A stretch of 64,000 nt of DNA, from the NCBI RefSeq assembly GCF_002234675.1, contig NC_019870.2:1446485-1510484 (forward strand), in the 5' to 3' direction. The notes under the pieces were generated by a model. That model saw only the letters and a list, made by a program, of their open reading frames with translations. It was not told where the DNA came from and searched no databases. A program made the position numbers and the translations under genes. Origin of the DNA: Oryzias latipes (lineage: Eukaryota; Chordata; Actinopteri; Beloniformes; Adrianichthyidae). Position 1 is the first letter of the stretch, and each line of letters starts with the position of its first letter. Below are positions 23,001 to 34,434 of the stretch, piece by piece.

Positions 23001-26000
23001 AAGCTGCTCCTCAAAAAGTGAGTGCAGGCGTTACCCGGACAAGCCCCCGAGTCATGTGACCTGCTGCTCCGCGTCCTTCAGTCTGTGAGCAAACGGTCTT
23101 CGCCTTCTATTGGCAGACAGTCTGATGCATGAATGCGTCTTACCCACACCCCAGAGTTATTATGGGATGGCAGAGGGATTTGGACCTGCTGCGTTTGGCT
23201 TTGACAGTTTCTGTGTTGTATTTCCCGCCTTATTATCTTAGAAATGTAGAAATGTTTTCTCCTTTGATGTTTATCCGTGTTATTAAGACAGAAGCTGCAG
23301 AAACGGCTGAACTTCTGGTACCGTTTGGTGTTTCTGTGGAACAGTTCTGGGTCTGTCGTCAGATCCTCCAGAACCACCAGGACCGGTGTCTGTCTTTGTT
23401 TTGGGTTCTGAGCTGACGTGATGTCGTGTTTGTTCGCAGCCCTGATGATTGGCAGTTCTACCCCGCCTACTTCGACTCTCTCTTCCAGCTGCTGGATCGG
23501 TCGTGGAGTCCTCCAGAGGAGGGCGAGCAGTGAGTCCAGCTCCCAGCTCTTTGTGGGTTTGGATTGTTCCGGTTCTGGTTCATTGTTTTCGTCTGCAGCT
23601 GCCCGGAGGGCCCGGTCCATCACTCGGTGGCTGACGTGGTGCGGTTTGTGGAGGAGAGGATTAAGGGCGAGGAGGGCAAGGAGTCGCGTTCCCTCAGAGG
23701 GCCGTATTTGGCTCGCCTGGAGTTGATCCAGCGGCTGAGGGAGCGAGGCTGTCCGGAGGAGAGCATGCTGGGTAAGACTGCACCTGCACGCCGCCGTCTC
23801 CTGGTTGGCGCCGCTGCTGACGCTCTTTGGCTCTGAGCAGGGGAGCCTTTGGAGCTGATGGTGCAGTTCTTTCAGAGGTTTGGGGACAAACCGTGCTGCA
23901 TCACGGACCTGAAGATCTATCTGCACCTGCTGTCCCCCGACCAGCACGTTCAGGTACGAGGCCCCGCCAGCCCCCACCGCCGGCCGAGACGGCGCCTTCG
24001 GTAAATCCTTGCGTTTCCGTGCAGTTCATCAACCGGCTGAGTGACGGCGTCCCACTGGGGCAGCGGGAAGGGGAGGTGCCGGCCTTTCCGGAGGACACCA
24101 AAGCTCTGCAGAGGCACCTGTGCGTCTGCCAGCTGAGCCGGGCGCTGGGCCTGCACCACGCCCTGGACCCCGACGGGAAACTGCGGCTGATAGCCGAACT
24201 GAAGGCGCACTACCGCCACGGACTCAAGTTTGGTTCGTCTCTTTCTTTCACTCGTAACTGGACGCTTCTGTTGTCTTTTATTGATATTCAGGGTTTTTTT
24301 TCAAACAGGGAAGAACGCTCTGAAGACGGAGCTGCAGTTCTCTGACATGTACTGTCTGATGGCGGCGCACGTCTACATCGACCTGTGGGCGGAGACCAGT
24401 GAGTGCGCCGCTGCAGGTCAGCTCCTCCTCCTCTCCTGCGGTGAATCTGACGGCTGTTTCTGTGCAGACGACCAGAGCATGGCGTGGCGATGCCTGGGCC
24501 TCCTGCAGGAGGGGCTGTCGCACAGCTCCTCCAATGCGCAGTTCAAGCTGCTGCTGCTGCTGCTCTACTGCCGCCTGGGGGCCTTTGAGCCGGTGGTGGA
24601 CCTCTACTCCAGCCTGGACGCCAAACACGTTCAGCACGACACCATCGGGTTGGTACCGGCACGTGATGGACGGGTTGCTAGAATCCAAGTTTGTGGAAAC
24701 AGTGGGGTGAAAAAGTATTCAGTCAGCCACTGATTGTTCAAGTTCTCCCACTTGAAAGATGAGAGACGCCTGTAACTTTCATCATAGGTTAACCTCAACT
24801 ACGAGAGACAAATGAGATGCAGAAAATCACATTGACTGATTTTTAAAGAATTTATTTGTCAACTATGGTGGAAAATGCGTATCAGGAATGCAGATGGAAT
24901 GCAGATCTCCTCTAGAGCAGTAATGGTTTGGTCCATTCCTCCATGCAGATCTCCTCTAGAGCAGTGATGGTTTGGTCCATTCCTCCATGCAGATCTCCTC
25001 TAGAGCAGTCGTGTTTTGGTCCATTCCTCCATGCAGATCTCCTCTAGAGCAGTCGTGTTTTGGTCCATTCCTCCATGCAGATCTCCTCTAGAGCAGTCGT
25101 GTTTTGGTCCATTCCTCCATGCAGATCTCCTCTAGAGCAGTCATGTCTTGGTCCATTCCTCCATGCAGATCTCCTCTAGAGTAGTGATGGTTTGGTCCAT
25201 TCCTCCATGCAGATCTCCTCTAGAGCAGTGGTGTTTTGGTCCATTCCTCCATGCAGATCTCCTCTAGAGCAGTCGTGTTTTGGTCCATTCCTCCATGCAG
25301 ATCTCCTCTAGAACTGTGATGTTTTGGTCCATTCCTCCATGCAGATCTCCTCTAGAGCAGTCGTGTTTTGGTCCATTCCTCCATGCAGATCTCCTCTAGA
25401 ACTGTGATGTTTTGGTCCATTCCTCCATGCAGATCTCCTCTAGAACTGTGATGTTTTGGTCCATTCCTCCATGCAGATCTCCTCTAGAACTGTGATGTTT
25501 TGGTCCATTCCTCCATGCAGATCTCCTCTAGAGCAGTGATGGTTTGGTCCATTCCTCCATGCAGATCTCCTCTAGAGCAGTGATGTTTTGGTCCATTCCT
25601 CCATGCAGATCTCCTCTAGAGCAGTCGTGTTTTGGTCCATTCCTCCATGCAGATCTCCTCTAGAACTGTGATGTTTTGGTCCATTCCTCCATGCAGATCT
25701 CCTCTAGAACTGTGATGTTTTGGTCCATTCCTCCATGCAGATCTCCTCTAGAACTGTGATGTTTTGGTCCATTCCTCCATGCAGATCTCCTCTAGAGCAG
25801 TGGTGGTTTGGTCCATTCCTCCATGCAGATCTCCTCTAGAACTGTGATGTTTTGGTCCATTCCTCCATGCAGATCTCCTCTAGAACTGTGATGTTTTGGT
25901 CCATTCCTCCATGCAGATCTCCTCTAGAACTGTGATGTTTTGGTCCATTCCTCCATGCAGATCTCCTCTAGAGCAGTCATGTTTTGGTCCATTCCTCCAT

Positions 26001-29000
26001 GCAGATCTCCTCTACAGCAGTCATGTTTTGGTCCATTCCTCCATGCAGATCTCCTCTACAGCAGTCATGTTTTGGTCCATTCCTCCATGCAGATCTCCTC
26101 TAGAGCAGTCGTGTTTTGGTCCATTCCTCCATGCAGATCTCCTCTAGAACTGTGATGTTTTGGTCCATTCCTCCATGCAGATCTCCTCTAGAACTGTGAT
26201 GTTTTGGTCCATTCCTCCATGCAGATCTCCTCTAGAACTGTGATGTTTTGGTCCATTCCTCCATGCAGATCTCCTCTAGAGCAGTGGTGGTTTGGTCCAT
26301 TCCTCCATGCAGATCTCCTCTAGAGCCTTCATGTTGTGGGGCCGTGCTGGGAAACACAGACTTTCAACTCCCTCCAAAGATTTTCTGTGGGGTTGACATC
26401 TGGAGACTGGCTAGGCCACTCCAGGACCTTGAAATGCTTCTTATGAAGCCACTCCTCCGTTACCCAGGCAACGTGTGTTTGGGATGGTTGTCCTGCTGAA
26501 AGACCATGTTTTACCACAGTGGAGTTTGGAGTGTGACTGTCTGAGGTTGTGGACAGGTGTCTTTCTGTAGATAACCAGTTCAAACGGGTGACATTAATAC
26601 AGGTAACCAGTGGAGGACAGAGGATCGTCTATCTGTGAGAGACAGAAATATTTGTTTGTAGATGAACAAAAACTTATTTTCCACCATAATTTACTAAGAA
26701 ATTCTTTCAAAATCAGTCGGTGTGATTTTCTGGATTTTTCTTCTCTTTTTGTCTCTCATAGTTGAGGTTTACCTATGATGGAAATTACAGGCCTCTAGAG
26801 GGAGAACTTGAACAATTGGTGGCTGACTGTTTTTTTTGCCCCAATGTATTTCCATAATCAGTCATTCTGTAAACAGAGTGCATCATGGGTAATGAAGTTC
26901 CTATTTCTGACAGTGATCTGACAATTTTAACATCTTGAAAAATTCCAACTAAGATAAAAAAAGTCTTTTACTTTTTCTACTAAATTAAACGAAATACCTG
27001 AAAAATACTTTGACTTCTTTTTCTTAGCCTTTCCCTTAATTCCTGAATGAACAAAAATATTTATTTATGCTCTGAAAAAATCGCAACATACGATTTTTAA
27101 TGGTTTGCAGCTTCTTTTTAGTATGACGGAGAATAGATATTAGAATTAAGCCATAAAATTATGAGAATAATATATAAATTTTAAGACTGAAGTCGTACAA
27201 TTATAAAAAAACGGACATAAAAAAAATCTTAATTTAAAATCTATTTAATGTAAAATATGTCAGAAAGAATTAAGTCATAAAACGATGGTAAAAATGTCTA
27301 AATTTTACAAGAATAGTTATACAATTTTAAGAAAATAAGACAAATATAAGATTAAAATTGTAATTTTATAGGAACAAATTCATAAAATTTAGGAAATTAA
27401 AACATTTTTAAAAGAATAGACAAAAAAAGTGAACAAAACGTCAAGATTTTTACAGAAAATAGTAAATTTATGGAACAGAGCTGAAATTATGTAAAATTTT
27501 GGCAAGAATAACGTGAAGTAAAAATGACATAATTTTAGAAGAATAAAACTACAAGTTTAAGGAAAAGACTGAAATCAAAATTGGAGCATTTTGGAGAAAT
27601 GTAAAAAAGTTATGACAATAAAATTAAACACATATGTGAAATAAGTTGTAAAATTACTAGTAAAGTCTAAATTTTTCAAAAATGTTGGTGATAAAACATG
27701 TTTCATTCTTTTTTTCCAAGTCCAACTTTTATGAGATTAAAGTCAAGTAATTATTAGAAGAGGTCAAGATATGAAAAAGACTAAGTAATTCAGTCAAGTT
27801 TTTTCAAAATAAAGTTGTATTTACATGAAAATGAAGCTGTAAATGATCAGAGTCCGTCCCAGTTCTCTAAATGTATATCATATAAATAAACAGTGAATGA
27901 TTATTGTTTAAACAATTAAAAATTAAACTTTTTATTTTCAAAGTAAAAGTACAAATTCTTGAAGCAGAAATTTATAACTTTATTCTTGTAAATAGTTCCC
28001 CCTCCCCTCCCATAATTTTATGACTTTATTCTCACATTTATTTATTTATTGTTGTCGTCATTATTGATGGCAGTTAAAGTCAACAAGTAGCAATAATTAA
28101 GCTTTTATTATCTGGCTCTTCCTTTAATGATCTCTGCCTCATTTAACCTTTTTTTTTGTTTAAATTAGTTAAATATTGCTAATTTAGGAAGCCGTGTCTG
28201 GCTGTGATGCATTAATCTGGCCGAAGGTTCAGAGACGATGGAGGCGACTAGAGCTCCAAGGAAATGAAGTCATTTTGGTTTTCAGTCGATTCTTCCTGAC
28301 GGCAGAGTCTGGTGTTTTTCAGGTTCCTGCTCACGCGCTACGCTGAGCCTCTGGGCCAGTTTGCTGCAGCGTCTCAGTCCTGTAACTTCTCGCTCAGGTT
28401 TTTCCACTCCAATCAGAAAGATGTGAGTCCGTCCTTGTCCTCCGCTCCGCCTCCAGGCCTCCCCTGGTCTCTGACCCGCCCGCTGCATCTGTTTCCCCTC
28501 GCAGACCTCAGAGTACATCATCCAGGCCTACAAGTACGGCGCCTTTGAGAAGATCCCAGAGTTCATAGCTCTCAGGAACCGGCTGAATCAGTCGCTGCAC
28601 TTCGCTCAGGTCCGGACCGAGAGGATGCTGCTGGACCTGCTCCTGGAGGCAGACATGTAAGCACCGGCGGGGGGGCAGCTGCAGTGCTGCAGCCACCAGT
28701 GCTGCACTGAGAGGGGGGTGTCTTTGGCTTTCAGCGTGTTGAGTCTGGAGGAGAGCGTCAAGGCGATGTCGCTGTGCGCCGAGGACGACGACGTCCCCTG
28801 GGACACTTTGAGGGACAACAGAGACCTCACTGTTTTCACCAACTGGGACCCTAAGGAGAGGTAAGGAGGCCTTTTCAGCAGCAGGAGCGTCCCGCAGCTG
28901 AGTCCAAACTCCCGTCGTCCTCCCGCAGACAGCTGAGCGACGACCAGCGGCGCCAGTCTCTGGAGGAGGAGTCCGTGTGGCTGCGGATACGGTCGCTAAC

Positions 29001-30992
29001 GCTGCGCCTGGTGGCGGCGCTGGCGGCTCTGGGTCACACGGCGTCCCAGCAGAACTCTGAGATCAACAACGAGAACGGAGTCGGGGACAAGACGGCGGTC
29101 CTCAGCGGCCTGCTCACGCAGCTCAACCACACCCTGCAGACGGCTGCGCAGCTGGCAGAAAAACACATTAAGGTAGGGGTCTGCGGCGCAGACGTTCGGC
29201 TGCAAAGACCTGAGCAGCAGGACAGCAGCTGAACTAAACAGTCACAGAGATGCATTCTGGGGGAAAAGGAAGATTTTAGATTTCAGTCGTTTTTAGCAAC
29301 TAAACCGACCCAAAACGTAAAAAACTACGAAATAAATAAAAATGCAACCTTTCACTGCATAAAAAACATCTTTCCAAGGATTTCCAAGATAAAAATAAAG
29401 CGTTTGCTTAAACTCCTCACCTCTGTGTTGCAGCCCCCCTTCCTGGGCCCCCCTTCCACCCGCCTGGCCGCGGCCCTGTCCGGCGGCAGCTGTCAGTGTC
29501 AGGCCGCAGCGCTGCAGCTCGCCGTCCATCTGCAGGAGCTGGAGACGGCGGGACTCGGTGAGGAGTCGGCACGCGCCGCTCTGAGGAGAGATGTGGAGAT
29601 TCTTGCCTGATGCTTCTGCTTTTTCCTCCCCAGACGAGTCGAGCGAGCTCCAAACCCAAATGTGTAACAGCTTTAAATCCTTAATCGTTCAGCTTCAGGG
29701 TGAGCCGCCGCCGTCGGTCGCCTTTGATGCGCCGCGCCTCTCTGACGCTTCTGTCTTCCACAGAAATACTGAATAAATGCAAAGGAGATTTATTGGAAGT
29801 GAAAGGGAGCAGATTGAAAATCCAGCCCTCCTTTTTAGAAAACCTCATCTTCTTCGTAGAGGTGAGTCGACTCTGTTTGGGCTCAGAGGCGCCCCCTGCT
29901 GGTCTCCTATTTAATGGCACTCTGGCATTCTTTCCTCAGACAGTGACCTTAGTGTTGTGGGTGAGCAGCTACTGCGCCAAGATCCTCCGACCGCTCAAAA
30001 CCAGTTTACAGAAGAAGAAGAAAAAGAAAAAGGAGACCCAGACAGCGCTGGTACGCTTCTCTGCCTCAAACCCTCCATGTGTGCCACGTGTGAGCGTCCT
30101 CTGTAACCGCGGCGCTGCTCTGTTGCAGCCGCCGGTGCTGTGCGGCTTCCAGGAGCTGACGGCGAGCTTGCAGGACCTGCTCGCCCAGACGCTGGAGCAC
30201 ATCAAGGCCCAGGAGGTCGCCGTGACGACCCTGAAACTGGCCAACTTGACCCTGGAAGGAAACACGCAGGTGGTTTTTGCCACGGTTTGGAAATTTGTTC
30301 TAGAATTTCAACATGTTTGAGGACAGAAATGGATTAAAAACAGAACATTTTATGAGATGATATATTTATTTTGGGTCGTATATTTGTATAATCAGCGCTG
30401 TATGTATATTAAGCCTATTATGAATAAGATAAATCCTGAAGGGTCAAATTAGATTCTGCTTAAATTGAGATTGTAAATAAAAAAAAGCCAAATTAAACAT
30501 TTGAAAACAGTTTTAAATGTAAATTTGAAACTAGAATTTAAACTAATTTAATTTTGTTTTTTAAATATTTAATTTAAAAAAAACAAAGTAAAAGAGGTGA
30601 GATGAAAAAATGAATAACATCAGCTGTTACAACTAAACATTATTTTTCATTTAGAAACTAAGGTTTAAAGTTTTTTTTTCTACATTAAATTAAAAAATAA
30701 ATTCAAATTTTCAATAATTTCTTCAAGTTTACAGTCTCTACCTTTGAGTTTAAAACGGTTTTGAAAAAATTTCTGACTTAAAATCTGTGTTTTATTCACT
30801 TAAAGTCCTAATTTGAAAGGCCAAACTGCCAAACTGCAGGGGAATGACGGCGCCGCTGTTGGTTTGCAGGAGGAGGCGGCGTTCTCCAAGGCGGCTGTGG
30901 ACAAGGTGCAGAGCAGTTACCTGCGCTCGCTGCAGGAGGTGGGAGACCTGCTCAGGAAGAGGGTGGAGACTATAAAGAACCTGAAGATCTGA
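17007..30992 (+). CDS. naa25: N-alpha-acetyltransferase 25, NatB auxiliary subunit
   Basis: This subunit anchors the catalytic subunit NAA20 to ribosomes, so NatB can acetylate nascent proteins starting Met-Asp, Met-Glu, Met-Asn or Met-Gln. Exons: 17007-17064, 19396-19481, 20952-21090, 21169-21287, 21360-21434, 21508-21615, 22744-22822, 22906-23017, 23440-23529, 23599-23771, 23841-23953, 24025-24232, 24309-24398, 24468-24648, 28323-28422, 28505-28656, 28735-28860, 28929-29172, 29434-29557, 29634-29699, 29764-29861, 29940-30050, 30129-30269 and 30870-30992. All 24 join in phase, giving 971 aa, the family's usual length (human 972). The start is [20 protein letters not shown] in a strong Kozak context (CCACCATGG). 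TPR-like helices fill the N-terminal half. Conserved blocks include [54 protein letters not shown] and the [11 protein letters not shown] tract. There is no acetyltransferase fold, as expected for the auxiliary subunit. Confidence 0.97.
18930..19290 (+). repeat. Dispersed repeat, copy 1 (partner at 61660)
   Basis: Shares ordered blocks with 61660-62060 in the same orientation: GACGTCATCC, GCAGCGTGT, TTTAGCCGATCAC, CACAGAGAAAGTGGGCGTG, TTAGCCTGGGGGCG, GGATTGG, CTGGTGCTCAGA and a terminal AGGCCTTTT. It lies in naa25 intron 1. Non-coding; probably a lineage-specific interspersed repeat. Confidence 0.7.
24699..26848 (-). mobile_element. Tc1-like transposon carrying an internal minisatellite, in naa25 intron 14
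   Basis: Terminal inverted repeats of about 190 bp flank it: the left end reads ACAGTGGGGTGAAAAAGTAT and the right end is the complement of a TTTTGCCCCAATGTA end. Both ends contain the GCCACTGATTGTTCAAG and TTCTCCCACTTGAAAGATGA type text of a common fish Tc1 family. On the minus strand, 26336-26530 encodes the transposase C-terminal block [20 protein letters not shown], with the last catalytic Asp region. Most of the transposase is missing, replaced by the 44-bp array. It lies wholly within intron 24649-28322. Confidence 0.88.
24901..26331 (-). repeat. 44-bp minisatellite, 33 copies, derived from transposase codons
   Basis: GCAGATCTCCTCTAGA recurs every 44 bp from 24901 to 26309 with no length change: 1408 bp = 32 x 44, so 33 copies. 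Nearly every unit holds a BglII-type AGATCT and a TCTAGA. Variants are mainly in the spacer (GAGCAGTCGTG, GAACTGTGATG, GAGCAGTGATG, GAGCAGTGGTG). On the minus strand the unit reads [12 protein letters not shown], matching the ELEQFCKEEWAKI-type C-terminus of Tc1 transposases that should follow NLWRELK. The array therefore arose inside the transposase gene. Confidence 0.95.
26900..28250. other. AT-rich intron sequence, no features seen
   Basis: The rest of naa25 intron 14 is strongly AT-rich with many AAGACTAAAA/TTATGA phrases that look like decayed low-complexity or transposon sequence. No coding frame or RNA gene is apparent. Confidence 0.5.
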
Positions 30993-31796
30993 AGGCCATC
31001 ACCCCCTCCAGCGTGACTGAAACCCCCCTCCAGCACCACCTGCTTCCTGCCCCGCCCACATCTGGACTCCCTCCTGCCGTCTGCGTTCATGACCTCCGTC
31101 TGCAGCTGCGAGCTTTGAGATGAACTCTGGAGTTTGAACATTCTTCTAGGAGACGAGTTCCTCCACAGAAATCTGTCTAGATCAAATTAGAAAGAAGGAA
31201 TTTTGGCGGGAATTGTACATAGAGCTCCGCATACGGAGGGTTACGGCAGAACAAACCACTGTCCTCATAGCTTCTGGTGTCTCCATCGCAGCAACCTACA
31301 TGTCCGAGGAGATGTGCTTCTTCAGCCGGCTGCTCCTTCCTGATGGACGGGTGAGAGCGGCCAGGCCGCCTCCGCCGCCGCTTCCCCATCAGGACGTTTT
31401 TTTTTTTTCTTTCTTTTCTGTGAGTCTTGTGTGTCGCTCCCACTGTGGACCCGGCGTGTCGTGTTGTTGAGAGAAGAGCTCAAATGATGGGATGTTTTAT
31501 AAAGGCTCTCCTGGCCCGCTTCTTGTTTTTTATAGAAATTCTAAGGTCAAATCTGGGCATCTTTGACTGGACTGATTATTTAAGAAACCATGTTTGACTA
31601 TCTTGAATGTTCACCCAAACCTGGTGGAGACAAACGTGTCGTTATGCAACCGATGGACGGCTGTGAGCGAAGTTCACGGTGTGGGACCGCGGATCGGCTT
31701 CAGGCCCGGCTCTGTCCTTCCAAACCATCTGACTGACTTTGGACCTGACGCTGAACGTCCCGGCGTTTTAGAGCAGCTACAGTAAAAAAACATCGG

Positions 31797-32335
31797 ATCT
31801 GCAGACGCAGCATCCTGTCTGCAGACGGAGAACACTGACTGCAAACATCGCAGACGTCTGCAAACAGAGAACACTGACTGCAAACATCGCAGACGTCTGC
31901 AGACGGAGAACACTGACTGAAAACAGAGACCACAGCAGCATCCCGCCTGCAGACATCGCAGACGGAGAACACTGACTGCAAACATCGCAGACGTCTGCAG
32001 ACGGAGAACACTGACTGCAAACAGAGACCACAGCAGCATCCCGCCTGCAGACATCGCAGACGTCTGCAGAAGGAGAACACTGACTGCAAACATCGCAGAC
32101 GGAGAACACTGACTGCAAACAGAGACCACAGCAGCATCCCGCCTGCGGACATCGCAGACGTCTGCAGCCCCAACATCCTGCCTGCAAACATAAACAATCA
32201 CTGCAACCCATCTACAAATGTCTGCATCTCCCTGTCTGCAATAATCAGACGTCTGCAGCTGCAGAATAACTGACTGCAGAGACATCTGCAGCACTACTGT
32301 TCCACCTAGAACTGCAGCAACCTATTTGCAGACTT
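31797..32335. repeat. CTGCAGAC-rich minisatellite downstream of naa25
   Basis: Tandem phrases of CATCGCAGACGTCTGCAGAC and GGAGAACACTGACTGCAAAC alternate with AGAGACCACAGCAGCATCCC in a higher-order pattern, ending in poly(T). It is related in its core hexamer to the array at 7655-8075, on the opposite strand. Open frames on the minus strand (rich in CSQCSPSADVCDV) are products of the repeat. Confidence 0.9.
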
Positions 32336-32581
32336 TTTTTTTTTTTTTTTTTACCATTTTAGGAATTTGCCATGGAGTGTGGAATTCTAGTGACCCCCCC
32401 CCCCCCCCAGTTGCTGGTGGACTCTCAGATGCTGTGTACTTTTCCGCGTGGACTGGGATCGGTGAGGGGACGTCTGCGTCGCTGGGGTTCAGAGCTGGAG
32501 CTGAGCGTCTGGAGCGTCACGCCATCACCTTCTTTTGTTAGAAAATGGAAAACAGAAACACTGGAATGTCAGAGTTTTTTA

Positions 32582-32587
32582 AATAAA
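32582..32587 (+). terminator. Candidate distal poly(A) signal of naa25
   Basis: The AATAAAAGAATAAATG cluster is the first canonical hexamer group after the naa25 stop at 30992. Using it would place the CTGCAG minisatellite inside the 3' UTR. A nearer non-canonical signal is possible. Confidence 0.25.
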
Positions 32588-33394
32588 AGAATAAATGTGA
32601 GGAAGCGCTTGGTGTTCATTACGACCCGCAGGGACCGGAATGTGTTCAGTTTGACCCCCGCCACATACGCCAACAGTCACCAAAATGTTCACACGCCTCG
32701 AAAATAAATGTTTTAGCCCCACACCCCAAGACGATGACATCACTTGGGGCCGAAAATCGCTTATGGAGCCAAAATAATAATTTCCAAATGAAACCCAAAC
32801 ACACGTATCAGGGAAATCCACATGAAGTTTTTAAATTATTATGGGATGGCCAGAAAACCTTCAACTTGGTGGCCATTTATGGCAAAGTTTGAGATTTGGC
32901 AAATTTTTGTGTTTTTGTTTGAAAACATTGTAGTTTGTGAGATTTTTCACGACGTTCCACACACATGCTGCCAGCTTGCGTCTACAAACACCACAGAGGT
33001 CACTTTTCCCGCTCTCTCTCTGCTTTTCTGCTACTGAGCAGCGTCCTGCACCTACAGCAGTGTGATTTTACCAGGAAGAGGGCAGTTCTGCTCCAGTTCA
33101 GATGTAATATTTTACCAGTTTGAAGCTCTGACCTTTTCAACTAATGTAGTACTTTCAAGTTTGAGTAAAAGCTGTGAAAAAGAGAGAATCCAGCTCTGAA
33201 AGGTGTTGTGGGTGGCTCTCAAAAGAGCCGTTGTGGGTCAGTCCTTGGAGGACAGAAACAGGATTGTGGAGCTGCCATGGGTCTGCTCCCTCTGCAGGAA
33301 AGTGGATCATGAAGGAGTCTCTCAGCTGGAGAGCGTCTCTGCTGGCAGCAACCTTTCTGATCCCGTGCAGCGGCTGGTCTTCAGTTACCACGGC

Positions 33395-33885
33395 CTCATC
33401 ACTGCAGGTTCCTGAGGTGCTGAGGTGCTGATGAAGCTGTGCAGAACACCAGAACTTCCCACTCTGGATCTTCAGTCAGGTCCAGCACAGACCCCACTGT
33501 GCAGAGAGCAGGCATTCTCCACAAGCAGCCGGGCTGGGGACAGGTCGTAGGTAAAGATGCTCCTCTATCGGGGAAGGAGGCGTCCAGGGAATGACGGCAT
33601 CGGGTTTCTCTGCAGGGGGAAGGCCTCATCTGCCACAAAGACACGGGGGAGGAGTTCTTTGTTTCTCTGGGGATGGGGGGGCTCATTGGAGACAGACGAT
33701 TGAGTGATCCACTGTGGAGCGTCTGACCAAAGGTGGATAAAGCCAGTGTCCCACCGTCGCTCGTCCTGACCCAACATCTATCACCAACAAGCAACCAAAG
33801 CCACAAGAGGACCTACAGAAAAGGTTCTTTTGCTTTGGGGGGGCCTTCAGGACAACATGCCCACTGCCCCAGAGCAATTAAAAGC
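33395..33885 (-). pseudogene. PIF/Harbinger (HARBI1-like) transposase relic
   Basis: Fragments of a Harbinger DDE transposase appear in order on the minus strand, in shifting frames: IDVGSGRATVG, then SDGGTLALSTFGQTLHSGSL, then VADEAFPLQRNPMPSFPGR, then LSPARLLVENACSL. Known Harbinger proteins have DVG..GR.SDGG..F...L..GSLN, then VADEAFPL...LMRPYPG, then LSRARR.VENAFGIL, so the order and spacing fit. Frameshifts and stops make it dead. No ends were recognised nearby. Confidence 0.75.
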
Positions 33886-33894
33886 CACCAGACA

Positions 33895-34200
33895 AGAACT
33901 AACTAGTCTGGCTCCAGGGTGGGGGGCTGGTGACTCTTATCGGGGGCAGTAAGTGGATCTAGTCATGAAAAGGTTTCTGGTTGAATCGCCCTTAGTCTGG
34001 CCCGTCTCCCAGGACCAGTTGGAGGTGGAACACCACCCGGCTACCGGCTCCTGGGGTCATTCGGACACGCAAACCCCTCCACCACGATAAGGTGGCGATT
34101 CAGGGAGGGGGTATTTATCAGTCACTGGCCAATCACTAACAATTACTGTGGGGAAACCGAAGTTCTCGGAGAAAACCCACAGGACTGCCGCTTCAATTTG
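33895..34200. repeat. Unclassified dispersed-repeat-like segment
   Basis: Non-coding, GC-rich stretch with phrases (CCGTCTCCCAGGACCAGTT, CCACCACGATAAGGTGGCG) that look like part of a fish retroelement, directly abutting the Harbinger relic. I cannot assign a family. Confidence 0.3.
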
Positions 34201-34434
34201 GTTCAGTATCTATACATTTTGGTGACTGATATTTATTTATTTATTTGATGTTTTGATTTATTTATTATGAATGTATTATTATGTAATCACTTTGTATATT
34301 TTAGTATTTCCTTTGGATTATTATCATGGCCCACGGCAGTCACTGACTGCAAGGAACATATTGTTTTCCACTTGTGGCTCAGCAAGTGAGGTGGGGTCGA
34401 AGGTGGGGGGAGAGAGCGGCAGTGGCGCGTAGAG

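Noticed and set aside
24901..26331. Regularly spaced 44-bp repeat that could look like a CRISPR array
   Set aside because: Units are contiguous with no unique spacers, it sits in a vertebrate intron, and it derives from Tc1 transposase codons.
31674..32294. 206-codon minus-strand frame rich in CSQCSPSADVCDV
   Set aside because: Product of the CTGCAGAC minisatellite; all three minus frames are open over the same interval.
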